DNA of 64,000 nt from Pomphorhynchus laevis (lineage: Eukaryota; Acanthocephala; Palaeacanthocephala; Echinorhynchida; Pomphorhynchidae): NCBI GenBank assembly GCA_012934845.2, contig WNNJ02003313.1, positions 105,189-169,188 on the forward strand. Direction: 5' to 3'. The translations under genes and the position numbers were made by a program. Shown piece by piece: positions 55,112 through 64,000 of the stretch (the stretch's first letter is position 1; every line of letters starts with the position of its first letter). The notes under the pieces are model-generated. The model did no database searches and was not told where the DNA came from. It saw only the letters and a list, made by a program, of their open reading frames with translations.

Positions 55112-55944
55112 TTGGTTACTGTCCAGGGAGCGATGGTGTTGTCAGCTGCACTTGACCAGACGAGGAAAGCGCGTCTAATTGCGGCTACTGCACCTCATTC
55201 CGGCGAACGACATGGGCTCAGCTGCCACAAGTCTATCGGCAGACTGTCACGCCACAGCGCAGTCAACGATCTCATCAAGCGTGCACTGATGTCGGCAGAA
55301 ATTCCATCGCGTCTGGATCCGAAATCACTGGCGTTGCATGGTGACAGGCGGCCGAATAGATTGTCACTGACTCGACGATCAAGTGGCAGGTGTTTGGCTT
55401 AAGACTAACAATTGTATTTGTCAGTCTGTCTATCAGCAGACTGTCACGCCACAGCGCAGTCAACGATCTCATTAAGCGTGCACTGATGTCGGCAGAAATC
55501 CCATCGCGTCTGGGGCCGAAATCACTGGTGCAACATGGTGACAGGCGGCCGGATAGATTGTCACTGACTCGACGGTCAAGTGGCAGGTGTTTGGCTTAAG
55601 ACTAACAATTGTATTTGTATTTGCTATCCTCGGGACCGAGTCATCTAAATACAGCTGTGACCACACCGGGAGCGGTAGCCAAGGGAGCAGAAGACAAGAA
55701 GCGCAGAAAATACACCTTCCTGACACCAATCTACAATTTTGTGCCGGTCGCCGTGGAAACGCTTGGTGCGTTGGGCCCAGAGGCGGAAGGCCTAATGCAC
55801 GAAATAGGTCGGCGGATAGCAGCAGTGACCGGAGAGCGGCGGTCCACAGATTTCCTGCTGCATAGGCTGAGAGTTGCCATCCAACGCGGTAACGCTAGTT
55901 GCGTTCTGGTCACGGTTAGGGGACGAGCGATAGACAAGACTTAG
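55112..55944 (+). pseudogene. REL endonuclease domain, partly duplicated
   Basis: SGERHGLSCHKSIGRLSRHS and AVNDLIKRALMSAEIPSRL with GDRRPNRLSL (usual RPDG), then after a repeat of this part, VAVETLGALGPEAEGLMHEI, GRRIAAVTGERRSTDFL and RLRVAIQRGNASCVL. The Cys/His and RH...PD pattern fits the restriction-like endonuclease that cuts the target in early-branching LINEs. The duplication destroys the frame. Confidence 0.75.
55233..55620 (+). repeat. 197-bp tandem duplication inside the REL domain
   Basis: CTATCGGCAGACTGTCACGC at 55233 and CTATCAGCAGACTGTCACGC at 55430 begin two units with about 95 percent identity by eye, both ending AGACTAACAATTGTATTTGT. The units differ at roughly ten positions, so the duplication is not brand new. 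Confidence 0.9.
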
Positions 55945-55960
55945 ACACAATTTATTATTT

Positions 55961-56270
55961 GTAATTTTTAGTATGTTTGAAAAAAGTAATTAAATATCTT
56001 ATGAAGAGAGGTTATCATAAATGTCAAATTGATCAGGAGCTACAGAAAGTGCGAAGTATAACAAGGAATGAAATATTAAATAAAGTCGGAACAAAACAAA
56101 ACAAAAAAGTATTCTTACTTCCATATCATCCAACATTAAGTGGTTTAAATCGGGACATGCTTAAACCATACAACGAGATTGATATTAACAGAAAATTTCT
56201 CATTGATTATTTTAGGAACATGCATTGACAGCAGCAAACGTGCATATGCAAAACCTAACCGCGTGAATAG
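55961..56270 (+). pseudogene. Penelope-like element post-palm fragment
   Basis: 83-residue open piece: KRGYHKCQIDQELQKVRSIT, then KKVFLLPYHPTLSGLNRDML. The PYHPxLxxLNRxL block sits between the reverse transcriptase and GIY-YIG of canonical PLEs. The endonuclease itself is missing. With 53046-53672 it forms the two flanks of the LINE. Confidence 0.85.
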
Positions 56271-57440
56271 ACAATGACTTTATTCCAAAAGGACTACGAC
56301 TGCAAAAACGCATCTGCCCAATTCTAAAAGATGTTATTTATTTATATACTTTAATTAGAATATTAGATTGGAATTGGTTGTGTCGAATATACACGACGTA
56401 AAATATTTCAATAGTTGTTAAAGTAATGAGCTGTAGCTGGTCGCTATGATCATTGAGCTATATTCCTGTAAGTTTCGTGTAAAATTCAAAATACCACCAA
56501 CTTATGAATGCTTACATATTAGTCGCTTTTGTAATGGTTGATCGCTTATCACTTTACTAATTCATTGATTTGTCGTGTTATTTACATGCTCTATTGAATC
56601 ACTGTCAGTTATTCAATATATGTCACTTTAAATTTGCTTTGAACTTCTGTTAAGTAATCTTCACTATCCATATTAATGCTTCACGCTTTTATCGGCCTTC
56701 TTTATAGCAATATTCAAGTTATGTTTTAAAATATTAATCTCAGTGTTTTATGAATTTACGATCGAAGATTCATGAAACTGCGTATTGTTGAGATTATGAA
56801 TTAAAAATATCGAAAATTTAAGAAAATAATTAAATAATACTTTTAATATTTCAACATTAAATATTTATAATTTTGGCGATGCTTTGTCTAACAAAAAATC
56901 CATGCTATATAGTTTGAATTTGTAAAGTCAACGAAACAATTGATGAATAAAATTAATAAATTGTAATTTGAAATTTAAATTACTGGTAAGCATTAGATAG
57001 AATTTATTAAATTGGTAAATTCATAAATAAAAGGCGACAAGCAGTTAGTTTATTTCAGCAAATAGTCCTTAATTGAAGTACTCTGGTCAATTGGTATTGC
57101 TTGGTCTTGACGATTGAGCTCTGAATGCACATAGAAAACCTATAAAAAATAAGCAAATATGTTAAAAATAAATTTGAATTAGCAATGAAACTTATACATA
57201 TTTATGATTAACAAAATTAAACACATGCTGCATAGTTTAAATATAGAAAACAATTAGTGAATAAAATTAATAAATTGTAATTTAATAAATCTCATGTTCT
57301 TGCATAGAGTATTTACTAAAATCTATTCCTTTATTCATCCAAATTATGCAGTTTTGAATAAGAACCTTAACAATTAGCAAACAATAGTAGTAAATACTTT
57401 GATTAAATGAGAAAAAATATATAGAAACTAAAGATAACAA
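56271..57440. other. AT-rich stretch, nothing recognised
   Basis: Two related short segments (AATTAGTGAATAAAATTAAT near 56940 and 57253) suggest a small duplication. No coding signal. Confidence 0.5.
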
Positions 57441-57935
57441 ATTGAATTCGAATGATGAATGCGACGGTGTGATAACATTTAAATTTGAAGAAAGCTGGCA
57501 AAAACCATCACAAAATTTATTCAACCGAATATGTCGATGCCTAGCTGGCATCATCTTCAGCAATCTGGAAGGTTGATAAAGGCACAAAGATGTACACGTT
57601 AACATAAAAATCAGAAAAATGTCAAAACAAAACAGGAAGGAAAACCAGCGCCAATCTCGTCAACCCTGTAATGTAATACCACCCAACATGCGGCGATATC
57701 CATCCTTCTCATTTAATTTCGGCTTGAGATCGCGGATGAACAGTGATTCAAGAATCTGTCGTTGGAAGGCTTGTTGTTGATAAGCAAGGACTTTAACTTC
57801 ATCAAAGTTTATTGTGTGTCCGGTTAAAAGGGAATGTTCAGCAACAGCAGAGTGAGCCGCCGTATACAGAGCAGTACGATGTTTAGGAACATCGTGCTGC
57901 TCTGCAGAAACGCGTGTTCACATATGTTTTCATTA
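57441..57935 (-). pseudogene. PLE endonuclease tail and 3' region
   Basis: Minus strand from 57935: DVPKHRTALYTAAHSAVAEH, SLLTGHTINFDEVKVLAYQQ, QRQILESLFIRD, the H-xxxTGHxxxFDxxxxL...ESxxI tail of the GIY-YIG domain in canonical PLEs, with its catalytic Glu. Further on, CTGAAGA-TGATGCC-AGCTA-GGCATC-GAC near 57560-57525 is a hammerhead-like motif lacking GAAA. The N-terminal half of the domain is absent. Confidence 0.75.
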
Positions 57936-59685
57936 CTTTTGCATTTTGTCTACACTATGACCAAAAACTACAATAAGATTTTTAATTTAAAAAACAATAT
58001 GTGAACAAATTTACTTGATGTAAAATTTTTAATTTTGTCGCTCTATTTGAGCAAAATTGAATTTATTTCTATGTGTAAAACTTAATTGCAATTAGCAGAA
58101 TTGTTTATTTTTTACAAAATTGCAATGCCATTAAAATTTAGTTTTCCTTAAAAAATCAAAAACCGATTGATCGCTTAGGCACTCGAGTATACAAGCGGCA
58201 TTGCCTCGCTGAACCGCTACGCTTTATCGCTGCCCCTATGAAATCCGTTGATCAAATTTCACCTGTGGTCCAAAATTAGCAGAATTAGCAGAATTGTTTA
58301 TTTTTTACAAATAAATTTGTGCCAGTTCCTGTTACTACATTTTTAATAAGAGCAAAACGAAAAATGAAAAATGTCGTTGTACTTTTTCAAGTACAACGAC
58401 ATTTGTATAGGCTTAAGTCCAATGTCGTGATAGCAGATTAACGGTTCTTATCAGTCAAAATATTATGATGACTTTTCAGTATAAAATTAATCATCATAAA
58501 TTCTTTCGTGTCAATAATGTCAAATAATGTGGTAATTGATAATTTAAAATTTATCAAACATTTATAAATTATTTCGTGTTAAAATTGATGTAATGCAATA
58601 AAAGTATAAACTCTATAAGTATGCGCTAACTCTCCTGAGCACTTTCTTCTGATACCATTGAGTAATTTTAAAAATGAATATTGTGATAGATAACAAGCAA
58701 AGATGAATTTACCTTCCAAGTTAGTTGGAAATGTCTTTAAGCAATACAAATTTGCAATCCTATGAAGTCTTGATTTTGAATAGCAATTAATTTTACTGGT
58801 AACTTCAGAATGCGAATTATTAACGTAAAATTGTTCATGTATAATTTCACTAAATAAATGAGAATGCAGAGAATAAATTATTATTTTACGCATACATCTC
58901 GGGTTCCATCGATAATACATAAAGGTTTGCAAGGTCAAGTTGATGTGTACTAAATGTGATAAATGAAATTTTTTAGCTTTTGCGATGTTCGCGATAGTTT
59001 TACGCTTCATCGTATATACTATACACTTAATTAAATTCTGAATTAATTTAAATTTAATTTTTAAATTTTGATTCTTAAAATCAATTTAATGATTTTTAAG
59101 TTTGTAAAACTATTTGGTTTTGTGTAAAGACAACTATTTTAAATAACACTTTTTCTAATATTCTATATAATCCAATTTATAATAATCTATCCTATACGCA
59201 TATAGAGGCTAAGTTGATGTGTAATAAATGTAAATATTTTATTTGATCAAGAACACATCCAATATATAAATTACGGATAATAGAAATAAATACAAAATAC
59301 TATTATTTGCCATGCAGTTTATAAGAAATCGCAAATAATGATAATAAGGCATCACATATTATGTCCTTCTTACAAGAACAAGCGAATAATACCTGTAAAT
59401 TGTATCCTTTTGATGGATTTAATTAAATGCAAAATCGTTACGTGTTTTAATTTTTTTAAGTAATTTACTATTTTAGATAAAAGTATTATTTAATGTTCAA
59501 TTATTTAACAATTATTATACATTAAAGAATATGATTGAATTACAATATTGAACATTACTGAATATTTGAAAGATCGTCAATTAAAGTTCTAATTTTCCCC
59601 AAAAAATTATTAATATCATTATCAATTATGATGTAAATTAATAAGATATATTATTAAAAATACTGGTCAAGAAATTGTTGTTAGG
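57936..59685. other. AT-rich stretch with one unrecognised frame
   Basis: A 143-residue minus frame at 58579-59010 (MKRKTIANIAKAKKFHLSHL start) is the longest non-element frame here. No domain, signal peptide or repeat is seen in it, and the AT-rich context gives no start or splice support. A short inverted pair GTCGTTGTACTTTTTC/AAGTACAACGAC lies near 58373-58402. Confidence 0.35.
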
Positions 59686-60975
59686 ATTCTTGAGTTAGGG
59701 ATACGGCTTATATTTGAAAGAACAGTTGCAAGAGGAACAATGCGGCTTTTGTCCATGTCGTAGAACTACGGATCAGCTGTTCACTCTCTCAACTATCCAC
59801 GAACGGTCTTGGGAGTTCGCTTAACCGGTCTACATGTGTTTTGTAGATTTGGAGAAGGCGTTCGACCGAGTTCCGCGAAAGAGGTTGTGGGAGGTACTAA
59901 GGGAGTATGGAGTACCACATTATCTTCGGGTAGCTGTGGTTTCTCTGTATGAACAAAGTATGAGTTGTGTTTGTGTTCTAGGTAGGAAGTCTAAATCATT
60001 TCCAGTAGGCGTTAGGCTTCGTCAAGGTTGTGCTTTGTTTCCACTTTTGTTCCTTGTTTACATGGACAAAATTGCGAGACAGGTTGCTCCGACGGATGTC
60101 GGTCTTCAGTTCGGTTCCATCAGAATACCATATATTCCTTTTGCAGATGACGTTGTTTTGCTGGCTTCTTGTCCTGAGGACTTACAATGCCTCTAGATCG
60201 ATTCTCGATGAAATACTAAACAGCAGGTATGTTAATTAGTACCTCCAAGACTGTCTCTATGTGTTCGTCTCGGATTCAGATGTCGATTTCAACCCGAATT
60301 AGGAGAAAAGGTTCTTCCTGATGTAGGTGACTTCAAGTATCTTGGGGTTGTTCTCGATGGACGGCATGAACAACAAGGAGATTGAGAATCGGACAATGTG
60401 TTATTTGTACATGTTTGTCGTGATGACGCGGGATTTGTGTCTTATAGGGAAGCTTTCGGTTTACCGCGCCATCTTCGTTCCTATATTAACCTATAATCAA
60501 TAGCTTTGGGCTATGACCGAAAAGATAAGATCTCGGATACATGCGACCAACTAGAGGTTCTTTCGCGGTGTGGCCGGTCTTAGCCTTATAGATAAGTTGA
60601 GATATTCGCTCATCCGGGATGGACTCGGAATAAAATCCCTGCTTCTACACATCGGAGAACGTCAGATGAGTTTGCCAGAACACGTTCTGAGGATGTCTAA
60701 AGATCGATATTTTCGAAATGAAGTCCATGCCAGAATCTGAATAGAGACCTCGAGGTAGACCTTGGTACCAATGGATTGAATGAATCTCGAACTAGCTAAA
60801 AGCGCCTTGGGCTATCTGAAAGAATAATATGGTGTGTCGCCCAGGATCGCGATGTCTTGAGTAGTTTAGTTCATACACTGCCTCCACGACCCGACACTCG
60901 GACCAATGGTTGACAAGAAAAATCTGGTGTACTTTTTATATTTTTCTTGTCAAGTAATTGTTGTTATATCATAAA
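59686..60975 (+). mobile_element. RTE-type LINE, 5'-truncated plus-strand copy
   Basis: Starts within the reverse transcriptase and runs to the 3' end TAATTGTTGTTAT at about 60975, the same TTG-type terminus as the 9.5-kb copy. About 35 percent of the element. Two or more frame breaks after 60196. Confidence 0.85.
59834..60196 (+). pseudogene. RTE reverse transcriptase palm (plus-strand copy)
   Basis: MCFVDLEKAFDRVPRKRLWE carries the first catalytic Asp, RQGCALFPLLFLVYMD the GxP block equivalent, and IPFADDVVLLASCPEDLQCL the catalytic DD. Upstream in another frame: EEQCGFCPCRRTTDQLFTLS. The best-preserved RTE palm in the window, ended by a stop after LQCL. Confidence 0.9.
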
Positions 60976-61640
60976 TAATATAATTTTATTTTTACATGCA
61001 CAACCACATAATGCCTTTGAATTGTTTTCTTCTGATTGATTTTATTAAATGCATAATCGTTACGTGTTTTAATATTTCTAACATGTGTTATAAATGTCAA
61101 AGAAGATGCTAACAGAAGCATATTCTAAATATCATCTTTAAATGTTATCATCTGAAGATGCTACCAAGAGTTAACGAAATATCAAAAAATTTCCTTTTCT
61201 CTTTGATTCAGATCTAATAATTCTTTATGGTAAAACTATCTTTTGTTTTCGAATATGAGACATTATTTTGAATAACAATTTATAATATTTTATGTATATG
61301 GATGTAAAGCAATATTCTTCTAGCTGCAGAGAAATTAAAATTAAATGATAAATACGAAAATAGTCTATGTACGTTGATATTTAAATTTCAATGCAAAATA
61401 TTAAAATCACAAACCATTTCTACACTATTTGTACTCACATATAAACTTTCTTTAAACTCGACGGAATTAAGATATGATAATCCGTAACATGCAAATACCT
61501 TTATTCTCAAATAAATAAAGGTCATGCAAATAATTATACTTACAGAATATCCAGTGCGCTATATCCAGAAAAATTAAATGATCTAGCTGCATTCTCCACA
61601 ATCACACTAAGCAAAGCGAACACATAAGATTAAGTTCTTG
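60976..61640. other. AT-rich stretch with half of a palindromic repeat
   Basis: Around 61135-61200, CTGAAGATGCTACCAAGAGT and TTAACGAAATATC resemble one arm of the palindromic repeats at 8.3 and 20.0 kb. Nothing else is recognised. Confidence 0.45.
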
Positions 61641-61960
61641 ACATCAATAACTTTAAAATGTATAAATTAAAAAATAATTTTTTCAATATTAAGATCTAAT
61701 TTAGTATTTTATAAGATAAGAATTTTTAAAAATTCAAATTTATGAATTGATTGATACATAATATTCGATGGATCAAAATTACGATTAGAGGTCATCACGA
61801 AGAACTGTTATCTTATTATGTTTCTACCCATATTCCTCGACCGACGTGGCATCGGAGCAAACATATGCTAATGATATATATCCAGTAATCATGAAATTTG
61901 ATTATCTAGGTGTAATCCTTTATGCCAATACATTTACTTAAATAAATAAATTAAAATAAA
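61641..61960 (-). mobile_element. Diverged Naiad-like PLE 3' end
   Basis: TTATGAATTGATTGATACAT, GAGGTCATCACGAAGAACTG and CATATGCTAATGATATATAT parallel the 3' blocks of the younger copies, on the minus strand. Pairing stems are largely lost except the hairpin loop CATTAGC. An older relic. Confidence 0.65.
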
Positions 61961-61984
61961 TATAAAATTTGTTCATTGTTTCAG

Positions 61985-63440
61985 CTAATCTGTAGGTCTG
62001 TTTGTGGAGGTAGTGAACAGAAGAGACGTGACCAAGTATCACGGTCCTAAGTGACCGAGCATCCTTCCCTTTAAAATAGTCATAAGCGTTCCTTGACAAA
62101 ATGTAGAGTTTGATTTATCCACCTATACCGATGTCTACCTCGGGGGTTTCTGTTCAGAAAGCTTAATCTGGAACACTTCACAAAGAATACGCACTAGCCA
62201 TACTCAAAACGAGCTCTAGCTTCTTCAGCTGGCTTCCTTCAACGTTGAGGAGCAGCAACTTTACTCCAAGATTCTTACCGTTGACCAAGTTTCGAACTTT
62301 ATTTTTAAGGCTAAGGTCGACCACATTACGAAGAAATCTCATTTCGTGTTCTATACTCGAGATCTAGTCCTTTTTGTCATGACCCAAAGTTCATGATCAC
62401 ATGTATGGATGGGTAAGAAGACTGAGCGAGAAATTGATAGCTTCAAATGGAGGCTTAGCTATTTTTACCAAAACTGATCTGCGCAAATATTCCATTGCTG
62501 CCTTAGTTGCACAGATCCGTCTCTCAATTTTCTTATTATTCCTACCATCACTTTAGAACCAAGTAATTGAACTCTTACACATCGATTAAGAACTTATCAC
62601 CAATTCATATCTACGCTGCTACTTTGTTCAAGCAAAACACATAGAGACAGTTTTGGATTTGCTAATTTCCAAACTGGCAACTTTACATTTGACGTTAAAT
62701 CGATTCAGCAAGCATTGTAGGTCATCAGTATTGGAGGACAACAAGATATTATCGTCTACTAAGAGCAAATGTGATATTCTAATGGATCAAACTGAAGACC
62801 GAACTCCGACAAAGCTGCCCGTCCTGAAATTGTATTAATGTAAAATGGTACAAGCGTTGAGACAATACGCATCCATGAGAGAGACCAACACCTACAGGAA
62901 CCGACTCAGACTTTCTGTCTAAAACACGAAAACAATTCATACTTAGTTAGACAAAGAGGCCACAGCTAAACTGAGGTAGTGCGGAACTCTGTACTACTTA
63001 GGTACTTCCCACAACCAATCTTTTGTTATCACACATGCCTGTCGACGCTTGTCCGTAGCAACTCGTGAATAGTACACTGTCCAACCTTGATCTAAAAGTT
63101 TATTTCTGGAACCAGAATATTGAAGCGAAGACTCCGACTATTTCAAGACTGGTGCGATTTAATCCCTAACTAGATCTGGTTATTTCACTGTCAGCAAAGT
63201 AAGGTTCCACGTTCCTGCAGATTGACTAGTCCACTGCAATGCTTGTGGAAGCTAAGTTCGCTCATTCGGCTCAACTACCCGAGCAAACAACACTTCACTT
63301 TACCTATTCCTCCGGTCAGTGGAGAGCTGTTCATCGTTTCGATTTTAATCAAATAAATTGTTTCTTGTCGCCAATGCCATGTCGTTGTTTTTGTTCAATT
63401 ATTTACTGTTCTTCATAGCCTTTGGTAATGCAATACCAAT
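61985..63440 (-). mobile_element. RTE-type LINE, internally deleted minus-strand copy
   Basis: From the 3' region (61985, matching about 9600-9700) through post-palm and palm equivalents to about 63010, then a jump into the 5' region (63030-63440, matching 12270-12640). Roughly 1.65 kb covering most of the reverse transcriptase N-terminus and endonuclease is missing relative to the 9.5-kb copy. Frames are badly eroded, so it is older. Confidence 0.8.
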
Positions 63441-63599
63441 TTCTGCGAGGAAAATGGTTTTTGTTAAGATCTATGATGTACTGCATATCTTCTGATAGCC
63501 CAATATATACCGTTACAAAGCAAATCCTCGTAAATGGTAATATACGAACTTAAAGCGAACAATAAGATAGTTAGAATTCTATTAGATAAAGCTGTTTTC

Positions 63600-64000
63600 C
63601 ATTATGTGCAATTCAAAATACTTTCTACAAAATTATCAAAAAGTATAAACAAGTTGTTTTTGGCCCAGAAAGATAAAATAAATATATAGGATTACCATTT
63701 ACAAATAATTTTTGGAATGTTTATTTCAAAAGATTTAATTCAATCAAAAGGACATTAAATACTTCAAATATTGTTTTGTTTAATAGTAAAATACCGAAAC
63801 TACATAAAATTTGATAAAGAAAGCCAAGCATGATCATGGAGTTGGTTGTAAAATTTCTTGTGTAGAATGCGATAAAATATATGTGGGTCAAACAGGTCAA
63901 CCAATAGAGACTAGATTAAAACAACACAAATGCACTCATTGTATAGTGTATTGTAGGGCTATTGTAGACCATAGTTTAAATTTAGATCACAATATTGACT
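63600..64000 (+). pseudogene. Penelope-like element fragment, runs off the window
   Basis: Upstream frame: GLPFTNNFWNVYFKRFNSIK and NIVLFNSKIPKLHKI, the segment before the endonuclease. From 63838 in another frame: GVGCKISCVECDKIYVGQTG and QPIETRLKQHK, the GIY-YIG core with YVGQT and the catalytic Arg. Continues past 64000. Confidence 0.8.

Larger units (their letters stand above)
53673..55960 (+). mobile_element. LINE with C-terminal restriction-like endonuclease, inside a PLE
   Basis: Begins in a reverse transcriptase fingers region and ends after a REL-type endonuclease. Its GC content and codon use are higher than the surrounding DNA. PLE reverse transcriptase sequence precedes it and PLE post-palm sequence follows at 55961, so it replaced or displaced the PLE palm. 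5'-truncated. The single-ORF layout with a REL domain places it near the R2/CRE/NeSL-type LINEs; the clade is not resolved. Confidence 0.8.

Noticed and set aside
58579-59010. Host gene in the 143-residue minus frame
   Set aside because: No motif or homologous pattern; in DNA this AT-rich it is not convincing without transcript evidence.

Overview
The window looks like repeat-dense, AT-rich nuclear DNA from an invertebrate animal. I see no bacterial operons, ribosome binding sites or phage genes, and no host gene I can defend. What can be recognised is almost all retroelement: Penelope-like elements (PLEs) of two architectures, RTE-type LINEs, a Jockey/I/R1-group LINE family with zinc-knuckle ORF1, one LINE with a C-terminal restriction-like endonuclease, a CR1-like tail, and one young Ty3/gypsy-type LTR element. 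The species cannot be named from this sequence alone.

Layout. 0-9.5 kb: hammerhead-type repeats, a minus-strand LINE fragment (0.8-2.5 kb), PLE leader repeats (4.2-5.0 kb) and two palindromic repeats. 9.5-13.1 kb: a nearly full-length minus-strand RTE LINE flanked by a 21/22-matching target duplication, then a CR1-like 3' tail. 14-17 kb: LINE scraps and a PLE endonuclease fragment. 17.6-19.3 kb: an inverted array of a 380-bp repeat with hammerhead-like cores. 21-32 kb: a minus-strand array of PLEs with N-terminal GIY-YIG (Naiad-like), with one long copy at 28.3-31.8 kb and head-to-tail pseudo-LTRs. 32.4-40.9 kb: Jockey/I/R1-group LINE copies. 42.2-47.2 kb: the same Naiad-like PLE on the plus strand, split by the LTR element. 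47.2-56.3 kb: nested LINE, PLE and ribozyme-repeat insertions, including a tRNA-like plus hammerhead unit at 49.6 kb and the restriction-like-endonuclease LINE inside a PLE. 57-64 kb: further PLE and RTE remnants.

The unifying theme is self-cleaving-ribozyme sequence. One copy (3461-3502) has every element of a hammerhead core, and at least five other repeat families carry CTGAnGA-stem-GAAA cores, some with covarying stems. Separately, the Naiad-like PLE 3' end carries a hairpin plus pseudoknot recurring in about ten copies, with one compensatory change. The LTR element has identical 99-bp LTRs, and the sequence directly after its 5' LTR is complementary to an LTR-internal segment, which suggests self-primed reverse transcription. 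These three RNA-level signals are the best leads.
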